64,000 nucleotides of DNA from DATARH01 sp963778385 (GTDB lineage: Bacteria; Pseudomonadota; Alphaproteobacteria; ATCC43930; CGMCC-115725), in assembly GCA_963778385.1 (NCBI GenBank), contig CAVZUA010000008.1, forward strand, positions 434,001 to 498,000. Direction: 5' to 3'. This document shows, piece by piece, positions 40,802 through 49,277 of the stretch. Under the pieces are notes generated by a model. That model searched no databases and was not told the origin of the DNA. It saw only the letters and a program-made list of their open reading frames with translations. Position 1 is the stretch's first letter. Each line of letters opens with the position of its first letter. A program made the translations under genes and the position numbers.

Positions 40802-41221
40802 ATGACCGAGAGCAAGCGCGTCTTGGGCAGCAACTTGGGCCGCCTCGACGCGACGACGGATAAGGAGATCGCCCGCCACATGGTGGAGGACGATGCGCCC
40901 GAGCTGACTGACGAAGATTTCGCCAACGCCGAGGTCTGGGACGGCAACACGTTTCTCGGTCATGGCCGCGACTTCAAAAACGGCAAGCGCAAGGCCGGCC
41001 GGCCCAAGGGCAGCGGCACCAAGGAGCTGGTGACGCTGCGGATCGACCGCGACATCCTCGACCGCTTCCGCGCGGGCGGCCCCGGCTGGCAGACGCGGTT
41101 AAACGACGTGTTGCGGGTGGCGGTGACCCGCGTCGGGGCGACAGCGTTAAGCAGCGCGACCGCGATGAACCTGGGCGCGGGCTCGACAAACCCCAAGCAG
41201 CCGGCGCGGCGCAAGGGATAG
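40802..41221 (+). CDS. brnA: BrnA-like antitoxin
   Basis: A 139-residue protein. The C-terminal half is the BrnA core: 'GRPKGSGTKELVTLRIDRDI' and 'FRAGGPGWQTRLNDVLRVAV', a ribbon-helix-helix-like DNA-binding dimer. BrnA neutralises BrnT and represses the operon. It starts 9 nt after the truncated BrnT frame; the full-length BrnT frame would overlap it. Confidence 0.8.
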   Translation: MTESKRVLGSNLGRLDATTDKEIARHMVEDDAPELTDEDFANAEVWDGNTFLGHGRDFKNGKRKAGRPKGSGTKELVTLRIDRDILDRFRAGGPGWQTRLNDVLRVAVTRVGATALSSATAMNLGAGSTNPKQPARRKG

Positions 41222-41240
41222 GTCGTTCGGCGCGGTCGCC

Positions 41241-41441
41241 ATGAAGCTGGTGCGCTATCTCGCCGAGCGCCAGATAACCCAGGCGGTATTTGCCGCGTGG
41301 CTCGGCGTCTCCCACGACACCGTCAAGTCCTGGGTGAACGGGCATAGCGCGCCAAGCCCGCCGCTGATGGCGGCGATCGCCCGCGCGACCCGGGGCAAGG
41401 TCGGGCCACTGGATTTCACCTATAAGCGCCGCGTCAAATAG
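41241..41441 (+). CDS. Small Cro/C1-type HTH regulator
   Basis: 66 residues, almost entirely a helix-turn-helix: 'QAVFAAWLGVSHDTVKSWVN' with 'HSAPSPPLMAAIARATRGKV'. This is a YdaS/Cro-like single-domain regulator. It lies 20 nt after BrnA and could act on the toxin-antitoxin or island genes. Confidence 0.7.
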   Translation: MKLVRYLAERQITQAVFAAWLGVSHDTVKSWVNGHSAPSPPLMAAIARATRGKVGPLDFTYKRRVK

Positions 41442-41510
41442 CTCGCCCTGCCGCTCACCGAAGTAGGGATTTCTTACGACTAGCCGCGCTCCCCTAAAAT
41501 CGAGGCCCCC

Positions 41511-41774
41511 ATGCTCTTTCTGCGCACAGCGGCCGGAGGCTTTGTCAATGCCGCGACCATCGTTCGGCTCTGCGAGGAGACGGACGGCGACGACATCCGC
41601 TGGGTCGCGATCTGCGATGACGGCAGGGAGGTCGCCTTGGCCGCCTACTACAACACGCCAGGGCGGCTTAAGGAGTTGCAGCACCTCTTGCGTCCTCAGG
41701 ACATCTCGTCGAGAACGCGCCCGCTCGCGGAAGAGACAGCGTGCGGGCTTGCGGGCTGTGGGTGCGTCCTTTGA
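41511..41774 (+). CDS. Hypothetical protein
   Basis: 87 residues: 'MLFLRTAAGGFVNAATIVRL' then 'IRWVAICDDGREVALAAYYN' and a Cys-containing tail. It looks like a small beta-rich protein. I do not recognise a function. Confidence 0.55.
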   Translation: MLFLRTAAGGFVNAATIVRLCEETDGDDIRWVAICDDGREVALAAYYNTPGRLKELQHLLRPQDISSRTRPLAEETACGLAGCGCVL

Positions 41775-41796
41775 GGGTGCGTGTCCGTTCCCGCGC

Positions 41797-42009
41797 TCAG
41801 AGAAGTGAGGTTGGGTCCCGGAGCACGGGCCGATAGCGCGCCGCCCAAGCCCGCTCGCCCTCTTGCCGGTGCGCGCCGCAATACCACGCTTCGGCGGGTT
41901 GCAGCGGGAAGCCCGGCGGGCCGAAGCCATAGGACGCGCCCTCGCCGCACATCGCGCAGCGGCGGCCCTCCGGCGGGTCAAGTTCCGGGATTGCTTCGTC
42001 CATCTTCAT
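41797..42009 (-). CDS. Small CxxC protein
   Basis: 70 residues from ATG 42009: 'GRRCAMCGEGASYGFGPPG' and 'AEAWYCGAHRQEGERAW' form a CxxC...CxxH zinc-type site. Its start overlaps the end of the upstream gene (32 nt), so they are co-transcribed. Confidence 0.6.
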   Translation of the reverse strand: MKMDEAIPELDPPEGRRCAMCGEGASYGFGPPGFPLQPAEAWYCGAHRQEGERAWAARYRPVLRDPTSLL

Positions 42010-42694
42010 CGCCCCAAGGGGGTTCTTCCTCCCGATCATCCCAGTACTTGGAGCGCCCATTCGACCGTGGCGTTTCGATCGAGATGCTGGCGTTGCCGTG
42101 AGCCGCCGCGCTGGGGATTTCGTAGACGAACCCAGAGGACCAGTGCCTGCCCCAGATGTCATCCCAATAATACCGCCCACAAATCGCCATGCGCGCGTAG
42201 CGGCCTTCCGGGGTTCTCACCTGTTTGATTACCCGGCTTTGAACCCCTGGACCTATGGCATCGTTCCAGGGAAACCGGTTCTCGTCGTACACCGGCTCGG
42301 GTGGAAGCGCCGAAGCATCGCAAAACCCGATGGCGACATGATGCAGGCGAGCGGGAGTCTTTCCATGGTTGTTGATGTGGAGTTCAAACAGGTTCGTGGG
42401 GTTCATCAGTCTGGCCCCTCCCCCGGACACGTACGCGCGCTCGACCTCGCGCAGGTGTTCCTCGTTTTCTAACCTCGCGGCTTTCGCATCGTCGAGCTGG
42501 CTTTGCATCGCGGCGACCTGGGCAGCGGCGGTCCTACGCATCGTCCGAACCTGCCAGTAAGCCGCGATGAGCGCTCCGACAAAGGCTACGATGCCGGCGA
42601 GCAGGCCGAGCAGGCCAGCGATCAGCGACTGCCAGCGGGCCAGTATAGGGAGCAGTCCGCTCGTTTGCAGAAACGCGTGAAGGCTGCTCAGCAC
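41978..42694 (-). CDS. Membrane-anchored hypothetical protein
   Basis: About 238 residues from GTG 42694; the frame opens further up to 42829, so the start is uncertain. One strong membrane helix ('LIAGLLGLLAGIVAFVGALI') precedes a coiled coil ('AAMQSQLDDAKAARLENEEH') and a beta-rich C-terminal domain ('FELHINNHGKTPARLHHVAI', 'MAICGRYYWDDIWG'). This layout of helix, coiled coil and C-terminal domain is common in phage and island proteins of unknown role. Confidence 0.6.
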   Translation of the reverse strand: MLSSLHAFLQTSGLLPILARWQSLIAGLLGLLAGIVAFVGALIAAYWQVRTMRRTAAAQVAAMQSQLDDAKAARLENEEHLREVERAYVSGGGARLMNPTNLFELHINNHGKTPARLHHVAIGFCDASALPPEPVYDENRFPWNDAIGPGVQSRVIKQVRTPEGRYARMAICGRYYWDDIWGRHWSSGFVYEIPSAAAHGNASISIETPRSNGRSKYWDDREEEPPWGDEDGRSNPGT

Positions 42695-42731
42695 CGCCTC
42701 CGCCCCAGCGCCCAGCGAAGCCGGCGGCGCC

Positions 42732-43124
42732 TCATCGGCACGGAAAGGCCTCGGCGAGGGCCTTAGCGACCAATCCGGCCACCCCGTAATCTCGGTGCTC
42801 GGGATGGCTCGCCAAAAATCGCACCACAATGTCGGCTATCTGCTTGTTCGTCACTGAAGGTCTGGCGCAATGCACGAAGCCGAAGACGCCGTTGTTGGCG
42901 CTTTTGTCTGGTCGCGCTGCATCGCAGCCATCGGCGATAGCGTTGACGTACCCGTAGCAGAAAGTCTGCCTTACAGGATTTAACGACGTGCACGCCTCGT
43001 AGAGTTCGTTACCCGTTACCGGTCCTGTTAGGTAAGCATCATCAGCCTCAGCAGCCTCTGTACTGACCGCCATAACGGCGATGACGACCATGCTCGCCCT
43101 GAACAGCCGGCGAATATCACCCAC
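42732..43124 (-). CDS. Rap1a/Tai-family immunity-like protein
   Basis: 130 residues with a signal peptide ('ASMVVIAVMAVSTEAAEA'). Then comes the Rap1a pattern: 'GNELYEACTSL', 'RQTFCYGYVNAIADGC', 'VHCARPSVTNKQIADIVV' and 'HPEHRDYGVAGLVAKAL' ending 'EAFPCR'. Family members sit in the periplasm and protect against type VI amidase effectors such as Ssp/Tae. No effector gene is next to it, so it may be an orphan immunity gene. Start GTG 43124. Confidence 0.75.
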   Translation of the reverse strand: MGDIRRLFRASMVVIAVMAVSTEAAEADDAYLTGPVTGNELYEACTSLNPVRQTFCYGYVNAIADGCDAARPDKSANNGVFGFVHCARPSVTNKQIADIVVRFLASHPEHRDYGVAGLVAKALAEAFPCR

Positions 43125-43623
43125 CGCCCCAGCGCCCAGCGCAGCCGGCGGGCGAGGCCCCAGGCCCGGCGGGCGTCCAGCTCGGCGCGCAGCCCGGCGG
43201 CCTCGTCGCGGGCGATCCGCTCGGCCGCCGCGGCGTCGTCCGCCTTCTTGCGCAGATCGCTGGCTTCGGCGGCTGAGGTTTTTGCCCAGTCGAGCACTGT
43301 CTGTTCGGTCTTCCGCAGCTCCGCCAGCTCGGTGCGCAGCGCCCCACTTGCCGTTCGGTTACTTCGAGCTGCTGATGCCGCACGGCGACCTCGGCGACGG
43401 CGACGCGCTCCGAAATGAGCAGTCCTCCCAGCTCGCCGCGTAGCGCCACCGCATCGCGCTCGGCCAGGGTGGCACGCTGTTCGGCTTTGGTAAGCTGCTC
43501 GCACAGCCCCTCGACCGCGTGTTCGAGCGCACGTATCGCTGGATCGCGCGTAGTGTCTGCCAGTTCTGCATAGGTCAGGCGCCGGCTGTCGTCGCCAATC
43601 GCGAGCGTGATGTCTGATGCCAT
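43117..43623 (-). pseudogene. Coiled-coil hypothetical protein, frameshifted
   Basis: ATG 43623 opens 'MASDITLAIGDDSRRLTYAE' and a coiled coil. Near 43345 the coding pattern moves to another frame ('GALRTELAELRKTEQTVLD', 'RKKADDAAAAERIARDEAA', 'LRAELDARRAWGLARRL'). Joined, it is one coiled-coil protein of about 165 residues with a basic C-terminus. Function unknown. Confidence 0.5.
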
Positions 43624-43779
43624 GGGATGGTCCCCCTCCATGCACCTGGCCGAGGCGCAGACACGGTGACGGCGGGGGGAACGCCTGGGTCCGCTTTACG
43701 CCGGTCCCGACCGGGTCGCAAGGCTATACTTTAGAGCCCAACTGGCCGGATCAGCGCCGCGCCCTGCTCCCGCGGTTTC

Positions 43780-43950
43780 GGCTTGCCTGCGGCAGCAGCG
43801 GCTTGGGTTGGGTCGCGGCGTTGAGGTCGTCGGGTCGAGCTTAGTGAACGTCGCCCGGAACGGTTCGAGGCGCGGCGCGCGTGGATAGCGGTCGTTCAGT
43901 GCCGCGATCACCGCCGCAAACTACGCATCACCGAGGTCGATGTTCGGCAT
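43780..43950 (-). pseudogene. Decayed I/LDLTD-LDP small protein
   Basis: From ATG 43950: 'MPNIDLGDA', TAG, 'FAAVIAALNDRYPRAPRLEP', 'TFTKLDPTT'. Compared with 40300-40506 it has an in-frame stop and lacks the KEKLD segment. It overlaps the end of the gene at 43928. Confidence 0.65.
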
Positions 43951-44605
43951 TATGTTGGACAATGTTCCCGGCGCGCCGCCAGCTCGGCTTCGCGGTCGAT
44001 TTGAGCGCGTTTATCAAACCCGCGGCGACCTTGTGCCGCTTCGCGGCTGGCAGCCAGTCCAGAAGCACGCGCACGATGTCGTCCGGTGTGTCGCTGCGGG
44101 TAATCTGCGGCCCGCGCTCGTCGGCTACGAGCCGGCGGATTTTGGCCTTGTGGGCGTCGAGTTCCTCCTGTAGCCGCATGTTTTCCTCGCGCAAGCCGAG
44201 CTCAGCATTATCCAGGCTGCTGCCGGCGATAGCGGACTGCCGCGACGCCTGCCAGCGCCGCAGCACCGCGTTGGGATGATTGAGCTGGAGCCGCAGTCCC
44301 AGGCCAATCGTCTGCCGCCAAGCCTCGATCGCCGGGAGATTGTCGAGACACGTTTGCAGACGCGAGCGCACCCCTTTGTCGATCTGGTCGAAATCGGTCT
44401 CTTTCAACCAGCCACCAAAAGTTTCGCTCCACCTGCGGCCGCTTGGCAGGTTGGTGCCGAGTTCGCGCATGACGGCGGTCTTACCGGCTTCGATCGCCCG
44501 GCCGATCGCCACCCACTTTTCCCAAGTCTCATCACTGCGCAGCGAAGTCCACGCCTCCCGGCCACGCGTCACCACCAGCTGAGTGTCGGCATCGAGCTTG
44601 ATCAT
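43928..44605 (-). CDS. Hypothetical protein with coiled coil
   Basis: 225 residues. 'MIKLDADTQLVVTRGREAWT', 'TWEKWVAIGRAIEAGKTAVM', 'FDQIDKGVRSRLQTCLDN' and 'NHPNAVLRRWQASRQ' are followed by a coiled coil ('LREENMRLQEELDAHKAKIR') and a helical end. The pattern is one I have seen as a conserved hypothetical in Bradyrhizobium-type genomes. A DNA-associated role is possible. Confidence 0.65.
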   Translation of the reverse strand: MIKLDADTQLVVTRGREAWTSLRSDETWEKWVAIGRAIEAGKTAVMRELGTNLPSGRRWSETFGGWLKETDFDQIDKGVRSRLQTCLDNLPAIEAWRQTIGLGLRLQLNHPNAVLRRWQASRQSAIAGSSLDNAELGLREENMRLQEELDAHKAKIRRLVADERGPQITRSDTPDDIVRVLLDWLPAAKRHKVAAGLINALKSTAKPSWRRAGNIVQHNAEHRPR

Positions 44606-44902
44606 CAGCGCACAAGCCCCTCGTTTGGCGCCTCGCGCGCACCGAAAAGCTGTCGCCCGTCCGGAACGCGAAGAAAGTTCTTGCTACCCTACTTCAGCGT
44701 GATACGTTGAAACGTTGAAACTTGCAAGTGGGCTTGGTCTCGGCGGACCGCTCGCCTCGTATTCTGACCGGACTGGATTTTGGCGATAGCAGTTCGCGAT
44801 CAAGGCCCGACGAGAGCGGTGAGAGCGAACGCGGGTCAGGTACATGCCCCACCGGACAAACTGCGAGCGTTCAACTACGAGCGTCTTAGCGCCGGTACAG
44901 GC

Positions 44903-46096
44903 GTGCTTGCCGGAACGTGCCGAAACCAGCGCTCCAAAATCCTTGCCGCACTGTTGCTCGCCGTGCTGCCTGCCGGGTGTTCCTGGCTGCCGTCGGCCGG
45001 CCCCACCGCCAACGCGATTAGTGAGCAGGCCACGGTCGACGGTCAGCCCCGGTTCGATATCATCGAGGTCGACGATCAGGTCGTGAACATCCTGCTGAGC
45101 GAGCCAGAGCCCAGCTTTCAAAGGCTGTTTGGCCGATTTGGCAAACCTGCGGTCCCGACAATCTCTGTCGGCGACACGGTGGTCGTGTCGATCTGGGAAG
45201 GCGGAGATGCGAGCCTTTTTGGCGGGGGATTGGTGATTGAAGGGACGACGGGGGCGGCAACAGGCTCACGCGGGATCAATCTGCCGGCACAGATCGTCCC
45301 GCCAGACGGGAAGATTACCGTGCCCTTTGTCGGTCGCGTATCGGTCAAGGGACGGACGGCAGCACAGGCGCAGATGCTGATCGAGACGCTGCTCACCGGG
45401 AAGACGGCAACGCCGCAAGTCATTGTCAGCGTTCCCAACAGCACGCAGCACGCCGTCACAGTCGCCGGGGAAGTCATCAGGGGGGCGCGTGTCCCGCTAT
45501 CGCTCAGCGGCGACCGCTTGCTTGATGTCATCGCGTCGGCGGGCGGGCCGCAGGGGCCGCTTTACGACACCTATGTTCGGCTTTCGCGCAACGGCGTGAC
45601 AACCACCATCCCGTTTCAGGCCTTGGTCGATAACCCGGCGGAAAATGTCTATGCCTGGCCGGGCGATGTGCTGACGCTGATCCGCGTCCCGCACAGTTTC
45701 GCGGCGTTTGGTGTGAGCGGCCGGAACGCGCAAATCAACTTCGAGCAGCCGAAACTCGATCTCGCCCAGGCGGTCGCGAAGAGTGCCGGCCTCAATGACG
45801 ACAAAGCCGACCCTGTTGGCGTGTTCCTGTTGCGGGAGGAGCCCCTACCGTTGGTCAAGAAGCTGCACGGCGGCGCATTTGATTGGCCGACGCCACAGGT
45901 TCCCGTTGTATTCCACTTCAATCTACAGGACGCGAAGACCTATTTCGTCGCGCAACATTTTCAAATCCATAACAACGACATCGTCTATGTCGCCCCGGCC
46001 AGAGCCAATATGATCCAGAAGTTTTTCGGCCTGTTCGGCTCGATTACGACGCCGGTCATTACCGGTGCCGCCGTGAGCAGCTCTGTCCCGAAATGA
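44903..46096 (+). CDS. Polysaccharide export outer-membrane lipoprotein (Wza/BexD-type)
   Basis: 397 residues from GTG 44903, which gives a lipoprotein signal ending in the lipobox LPAGC; a TTG start at 44780 is possible but weaker. 'TISVGDTVVVSIWEGG', 'INLPAQIVPPDGKITVPFVG' and 'VAGEVIRGARVPLSLSGDRL' are the polysaccharide-export (Poly_export) and SLBB parts, which form the ring-shaped outer-membrane channel for capsule or exopolysaccharide. No Wzc kinase, polymerase or flippase gene lies nearby, so it is an orphan cargo gene in the island. Confidence 0.85.
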   Translation: MLAGTCRNQRSKILAALLLAVLPAGCSWLPSAGPTANAISEQATVDGQPRFDIIEVDDQVVNILLSEPEPSFQRLFGRFGKPAVPTISVGDTVVVSIWEGGDASLFGGGLVIEGTTGAATGSRGINLPAQIVPPDGKITVPFVGRVSVKGRTAAQAQMLIETLLTGKTATPQVIVSVPNSTQHAVTVAGEVIRGARVPLSLSGDRLLDVIASAGGPQGPLYDTYVRLSRNGVTTTIPFQALVDNPAENVYAWPGDVLTLIRVPHSFAAFGVSGRNAQINFEQPKLDLAQAVAKSAGLNDDKADPVGVFLLREEPLPLVKKLHGGAFDWPTPQVPVVFHFNLQDAKTYFVAQHFQIHNNDIVYVAPARANMIQKFFGLFGSITTPVITGAAVSSSVPK

Positions 46097-46357
46097 AGCG
46101 GCCTATCTAGATCGGGGGTAGACTTAACAACGTCAGCAACACCCCGCTCTATGGCTTGCCTGTGGTGAGCTTTCGTCCGGTTAAGCTGGTCTGACGTTGC
46201 GATCATGTTGCCACCTGATGGCGTTGTCCTGGTCCCGCCGTTTCACAACGTGTAAAAGCCGCCTTCCGGCCGCCGCCGAAACCGGACAAACGCACCGGGC
46301 GTGGATGGCGGCGCGCAGCGCGGCGAGCATCTAAGCGCAGTCAGACATTCAGGCGGG

Positions 46358-46763
46358 TCACCGGCCCGCTAGTCGATCGGCACGAGCTTTGGCGGCGATC
46401 TGATCGGCCTCGGCCCGGGTGGCAACGCGCTCCCAGCCATAGGATCTCTCGCAGGTGAGATAGGCGTTTTCCTCAGCCCGACCTATCGTGCTCGACGATC
46501 CGTCGAGCGCCATCAACGGTGCGCGTGAACTGGCTATGATAAACATCGTGGCGCTTCCCGCGGACCGCCGCTGCCGAGAGTTCGCACGCGGCCTCGGCCC
46601 GGATGACATCCGATCGGGGGCGACTGTCACCGTTTGGCTGGCGCACCAAGTCAACGGCAATAGGCAGCCTCTCGGAGAGCGAGAGCGGCGCTGGCGAGGG
46701 CGCGCATGCGCTTAATAAGGCCAGCGATACGACGCTGCCAGTCAAGGTAATCGGCTTAAACAT
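46358..46763 (-). pseudogene. Small lipoprotein, frameshifted
   Basis: ATG 46763 opens a lipoprotein signal ('SVVSLALLSACAPSPAPL', lipobox LLSAC). The frame continues to 46473, while the C-terminal coding-like part ('AEENAYLTCERSYGWERV', 'ADQIAAKARADRLAGR') is in another frame to 46358. A single indel near 46480 joins them into a protein of about 130 residues. Function unknown. Confidence 0.55.
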
Positions 46764-46944
46764 CGGTATTCCTCACTTCCTATCATGCTGGGGAAGTATG
46801 GGGTTGTGCCGGGCAAGCTCGCTTGATAGTTCCGGCCAAAAGATTGATTTTGGTTCACTTGACTACGCCTAGGTCGGGTCGCGCCCGCCGCAATTTCACA
46901 ACGTTGGTCACCACAGGTTTCTCAGTCTCGGTTAGTGGAGGTGA

Positions 46945-46971
46945 GCCCAACATTCCGCCGGAATGTTGGGC
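46945..46971. promoter_or_regulatory. 12-bp inverted repeat, operator-like
   Basis: GCCCAACATTCC and its exact complement flank a 3-bp spacer. The core CCAACATT/AATGTTGG also occurs in the palindrome at 48727-48754. No T run follows, so a binding site is more likely than a terminator. Confidence 0.55.
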
Positions 46972-46997
46972 AATTGCGACGCGGGCCTATCGCACCG

Positions 46998-47243
46998 TCA
47001 TAGATGGCGCGGGCATAGGGCGGCGCCGCCCCCGATCCGCGGCGATAGCCGCTTGATCTCCAGGATGCGGTGATCGCGATCGTGCTCGGTGCAATAGCTG
47101 CCGCAAGTCGCGGGCTTGCCGCACCACCAGCGCGGGCCGTCCAGGGGCCAGCGGCAGGCATCCAGGGGCAGCGTCAGCAGCGCCTCGGCGCTTGGCGATA
47201 GCGACCGGAACGCTTCAACCACTTTCGCAGTGGGAACCAGCAT
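46998..47243 (-). CDS. GcrA-like C-terminal domain protein
   Basis: 81 residues. 'LTLPLDACRWPLDGPRWWCG' with 'GSYCTEHDR' matches the Cys-Trp-Pro zinc-type motif at the C-terminus of GcrA (CrWP...CG...YCxxH). The N-terminal helix-turn-helix of GcrA is absent. Short GcrA-tail proteins are frequent in Rhizobiales mobile DNA. A similar C-terminal end ('GGGVALRSRHL') can be read near 48401. Confidence 0.6.
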   Translation of the reverse strand: MLVPTAKVVEAFRSLSPSAEALLTLPLDACRWPLDGPRWWCGKPATCGSYCTEHDRDHRILEIKRLSPRIGGGAALCPRHL

Positions 47244-47366
47244 TGATATCTCCCTACAGGGCGCTCTAACCGCGCCACATCATCGGGAGATGGGGCCTTG
47301 TCGGGCAGGCCCGCTTGATAATTTCAGCCAAAGATTTGATACCTGAGCCATTATGATTGCCTTGTT

Positions 47367-47729
47367 TCAGTCCCTCCTCGAGCGGGGCTTTTTATTGCCA
47401 TCGGCCATGGTGAGCAGCACGCCGTCCCGGATGAGCCCGCCCTGGTGCCGGCCGAAGAACTTGATCTCTGCCCGCAGCACAGGCTCGATCGGCACGACGC
47501 CCTTGCGCGAGGGGCCGGCCCGGAGCTTATCAAGCTCGCTCCACAGCCCCCTCCTCGCGAAGCCGAAACGGACCTGGCCGGCATAGGCAAGATCGCCGTT
47601 ACGCTCCTCCGCGACGAACAGGGCTTCGAGGCGACCTTCGCCGAGTTCCTGAAATCCCCTGATCACGAAGAGCCGGTCTCGTGCCACGTAGCATCTAAAC
47701 CCCGAACCAGGCGTGACCCGGGGCAGCAA
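47367..47729 (-). CDS. LigD-type DNA ligase C-terminal fragment
   Basis: 120 residues: 'LFVIRGFQELGEGRLEALFV', 'LAYAGQVRFGFARRGLW' and 'VLRAEIKFFGRHQGGLIRDG'. These are the OB-fold C-terminal parts of ATP-dependent ligases of the LigD type. The nucleotidyltransferase part with the catalytic Lys is missing, so it cannot ligate by itself; it is a remnant or a stand-alone OB domain. Confidence 0.7.
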   Translation of the reverse strand: MLPRVTPGSGFRCYVARDRLFVIRGFQELGEGRLEALFVAEERNGDLAYAGQVRFGFARRGLWSELDKLRAGPSRKGVVPIEPVLRAEIKFFGRHQGGLIRDGVLLTMADGNKKPRSRRD

Positions 47730-47888
47730 CTATCAAGTTTCTGGCCGTAGCTATCAAGCGCGTGTGCCCGGGCATGGTCTAGCTTCATGCCTTTGCCTGC
47801 GAGTTGGCTGGCATGGGTGATCCCAGCCGGGCAGTGGGCTGCCAGGAAGGGTTCCTGGCGCGACACGATCACCGAGAAAGGGATCACC

Positions 47889-48260
47889 ATGTTCAAAGAA
47901 CTTGTCTTTCCGGCCATAGGGCTGGTCCTACCTTGGCTTGGCGGAAACTCAACGCCCGTCACCTACGATTGCTACGGCAGCATCATCAGCGGCGGAGATC
48001 GCGCCTTTACGATCACCATAACGCCGGGAACGTTTCATGGATCAGGCATCATCGAGCTGCCGGCGGCAAACATCGGAGAGATCGACCGGGAAATCACCGA
48101 CCTCAGCGTATCCGAAAGCGAGGATTTCTACCGGTTGACGCATCCCGGAAACGGCCGGGGGATCACCATTGTCATCGACCGGAACTCCGGAATATCCCGC
48201 ATGACACGCTCGGACATCCATAACGATTTCAAGTGTGACAAAACCCCGAGGCGTCCATGA
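47889..48260 (+). CDS. Secreted hypothetical protein
   Basis: 123 residues from ATG 47889 (the frame opens at 47787). An N-terminal hydrophobic stretch ('ELVFPAIGLVLPWLGG') looks like a signal peptide. The rest is beta-rich ('AFTITITPGTFHGSGIIELP', 'GRGITIVIDRNSGISRMTR') with two Cys. Function unknown. Confidence 0.55.
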   Translation: MFKELVFPAIGLVLPWLGGNSTPVTYDCYGSIISGGDRAFTITITPGTFHGSGIIELPAANIGEIDREITDLSVSESEDFYRLTHPGNGRGITIVIDRNSGISRMTRSDIHNDFKCDKTPRRP

Positions 48261-49039
48261 AGGACTTCCGCCGCGTTCATCTCGCGCTGGAGCGTCGCGC
48301 CGGCGACACCGCGATGTTGGCGCTGCGCCCGGTGCCTGCGCGTGCTGCGAGCACGCGGACCGAGTTTCTCTAACAACGCCAGCACGGACCCACCTCACCG
48401 TCATAGATGACGCGAGCGTAGAGCGACACCGCCCCCCGAGGCGAGCAAAGCCCGCAAGGGGGCTTGCACCACTGCGGTCGGGACGGCGAGGGCACCTAAC
48501 TGCCGGCGTTTGGCGCGCCCCGCAGTAAGCGCCGCGACAAAGACAGCGGCATGCCGCCCCCGCTCGATCGCGTGGGCCGGGATGACCCTGGCGCGGGTGA
48601 CGCGATGACCGTCCGCCTCCACCTAGGCCGCGCCGCGGTCGGATGGTTGCGGTAGTCGGTATTAGGACGGATGCGGCCGCGTAGACCCGGTATGGGCACG
48701 ACGTTCATGTCATCGGGCTCGAGAGTTGAGCCAACATTTTCAAATGTTGGCTCACTGCATCGTTCCCGCATATCGGCGCGGGTAGTAAATGCGTTTACCA
48801 CCGCGGTCTTGTAGTTGCTGACGGCCTGGTGTGACCCCTGCGGACAAGGGCCCCGCCGGCTTGCTCAAGCGAACTGCACAGCTACGTTCACAGCCACGGC
48901 CTGGCGCCGCAGGTTGCCGCTTCCGTAGTGCTACGGACACGACCCCCCGGTATGGGCAGACGTGATCGCGCCGCACCGCGGGGCAAAGGCGACCGGCCGA
49001 AGATCTAGCTGTGCAATAGCTGTGCAGCCAGTGTTTGGT
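48261..49039. other. Gene-poor right end of the island
   Basis: No convincing gene. A stretch at 48396-48442 resembles 46990-47035 (CACCGTCATAGATG...GCGGC...CCGCCCCC), so part may be a decayed duplicate of the GcrA-like locus. The palindrome at 48727 is listed separately. Confidence 0.45.
48727..48754. promoter_or_regulatory. 13-bp inverted repeat, operator-like
   Basis: TGAGCCAACATTT and its exact complement flank a 2-bp spacer. It shares the CCAACATT core with the palindrome at 46945-46971. Confidence 0.6.
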
Positions 49040-49062
49040 GGCGGCTCTCCGCCGAGCTTTTT
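49040..49062 (+). terminator. Possible short terminator before tRNA-Lys
   Basis: GGCGG-CTCT-CCGCC is followed by GAGCTTTTT. The stem is only 5 bp, so this is weak. Confidence 0.35.
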
Positions 49063-49083
49063 ATCTATAACTACTTGATTTTT

Positions 49084-49129
49084 TTGGTGAGCCCGTCGGG
49101 GTTCGAACCCGAGACCTACTGATTAAAAG
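49084..49129. repeat. Right attachment site within tRNA-Lys
   Basis: The 46 bases identical to 26117-26162. It covers the tRNA 3' half and two flanking bases. This site keeps the intact tRNA. Confidence 0.93.
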
Positions 49130-49160
49130 TCAGTTGCTCTACCGGCTGAGCTACGGGCTC
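49085..49160 (-). tRNA. tRNA-Lys(UUU)
   Basis: A 76-nt cloverleaf on the minus strand: acceptor GAGCCCG pairs with CGGGCTC; the D arm has GCTCAGCCGGTAGAGC; the anticodon stem ACTGA/TCAGT encloses CTTTTAA (anticodon TTT); the T arm is GTTCGAA. The CCA end is encoded. It serves as the integration site of the island on its left. Confidence 0.96.
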
Positions 49161-49277
49161 TTTCAATGGGTTAGCTGATTTTAAAACTTCCTTGGCTCGC
49201 TATTGGCTCGGCTGCGTTGGTTGCTAGTGTGCCCCAACCTGAGGCGCGCGGAGCATACGCGGACATGCTGTTTTTTG

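Larger units (their letters stand above)
26163..49083. mobile_element. Integrated genomic island at tRNA-Lys
   Basis: A 22.9-kb element lies between 46-bp direct repeats. The intact tRNA-Lys is at the right end, a 3' fragment is at the left, and a broken tyrosine integrase is just inside the left end. Contents are a replication-type operon (28.3-36.3 kb), a repeat array, a serine recombinase, small zinc-binding proteins, a BrnT/BrnA pair and several orphan cargo genes. No conjugation or phage structural genes were recognised, so it could be a plasmid-like integrative element or a phage satellite. Confidence 0.85.

Noticed and set aside
46945..46971. Rho-independent terminator
   Set aside because: No T run on either side; a protein-binding palindrome is more likely.
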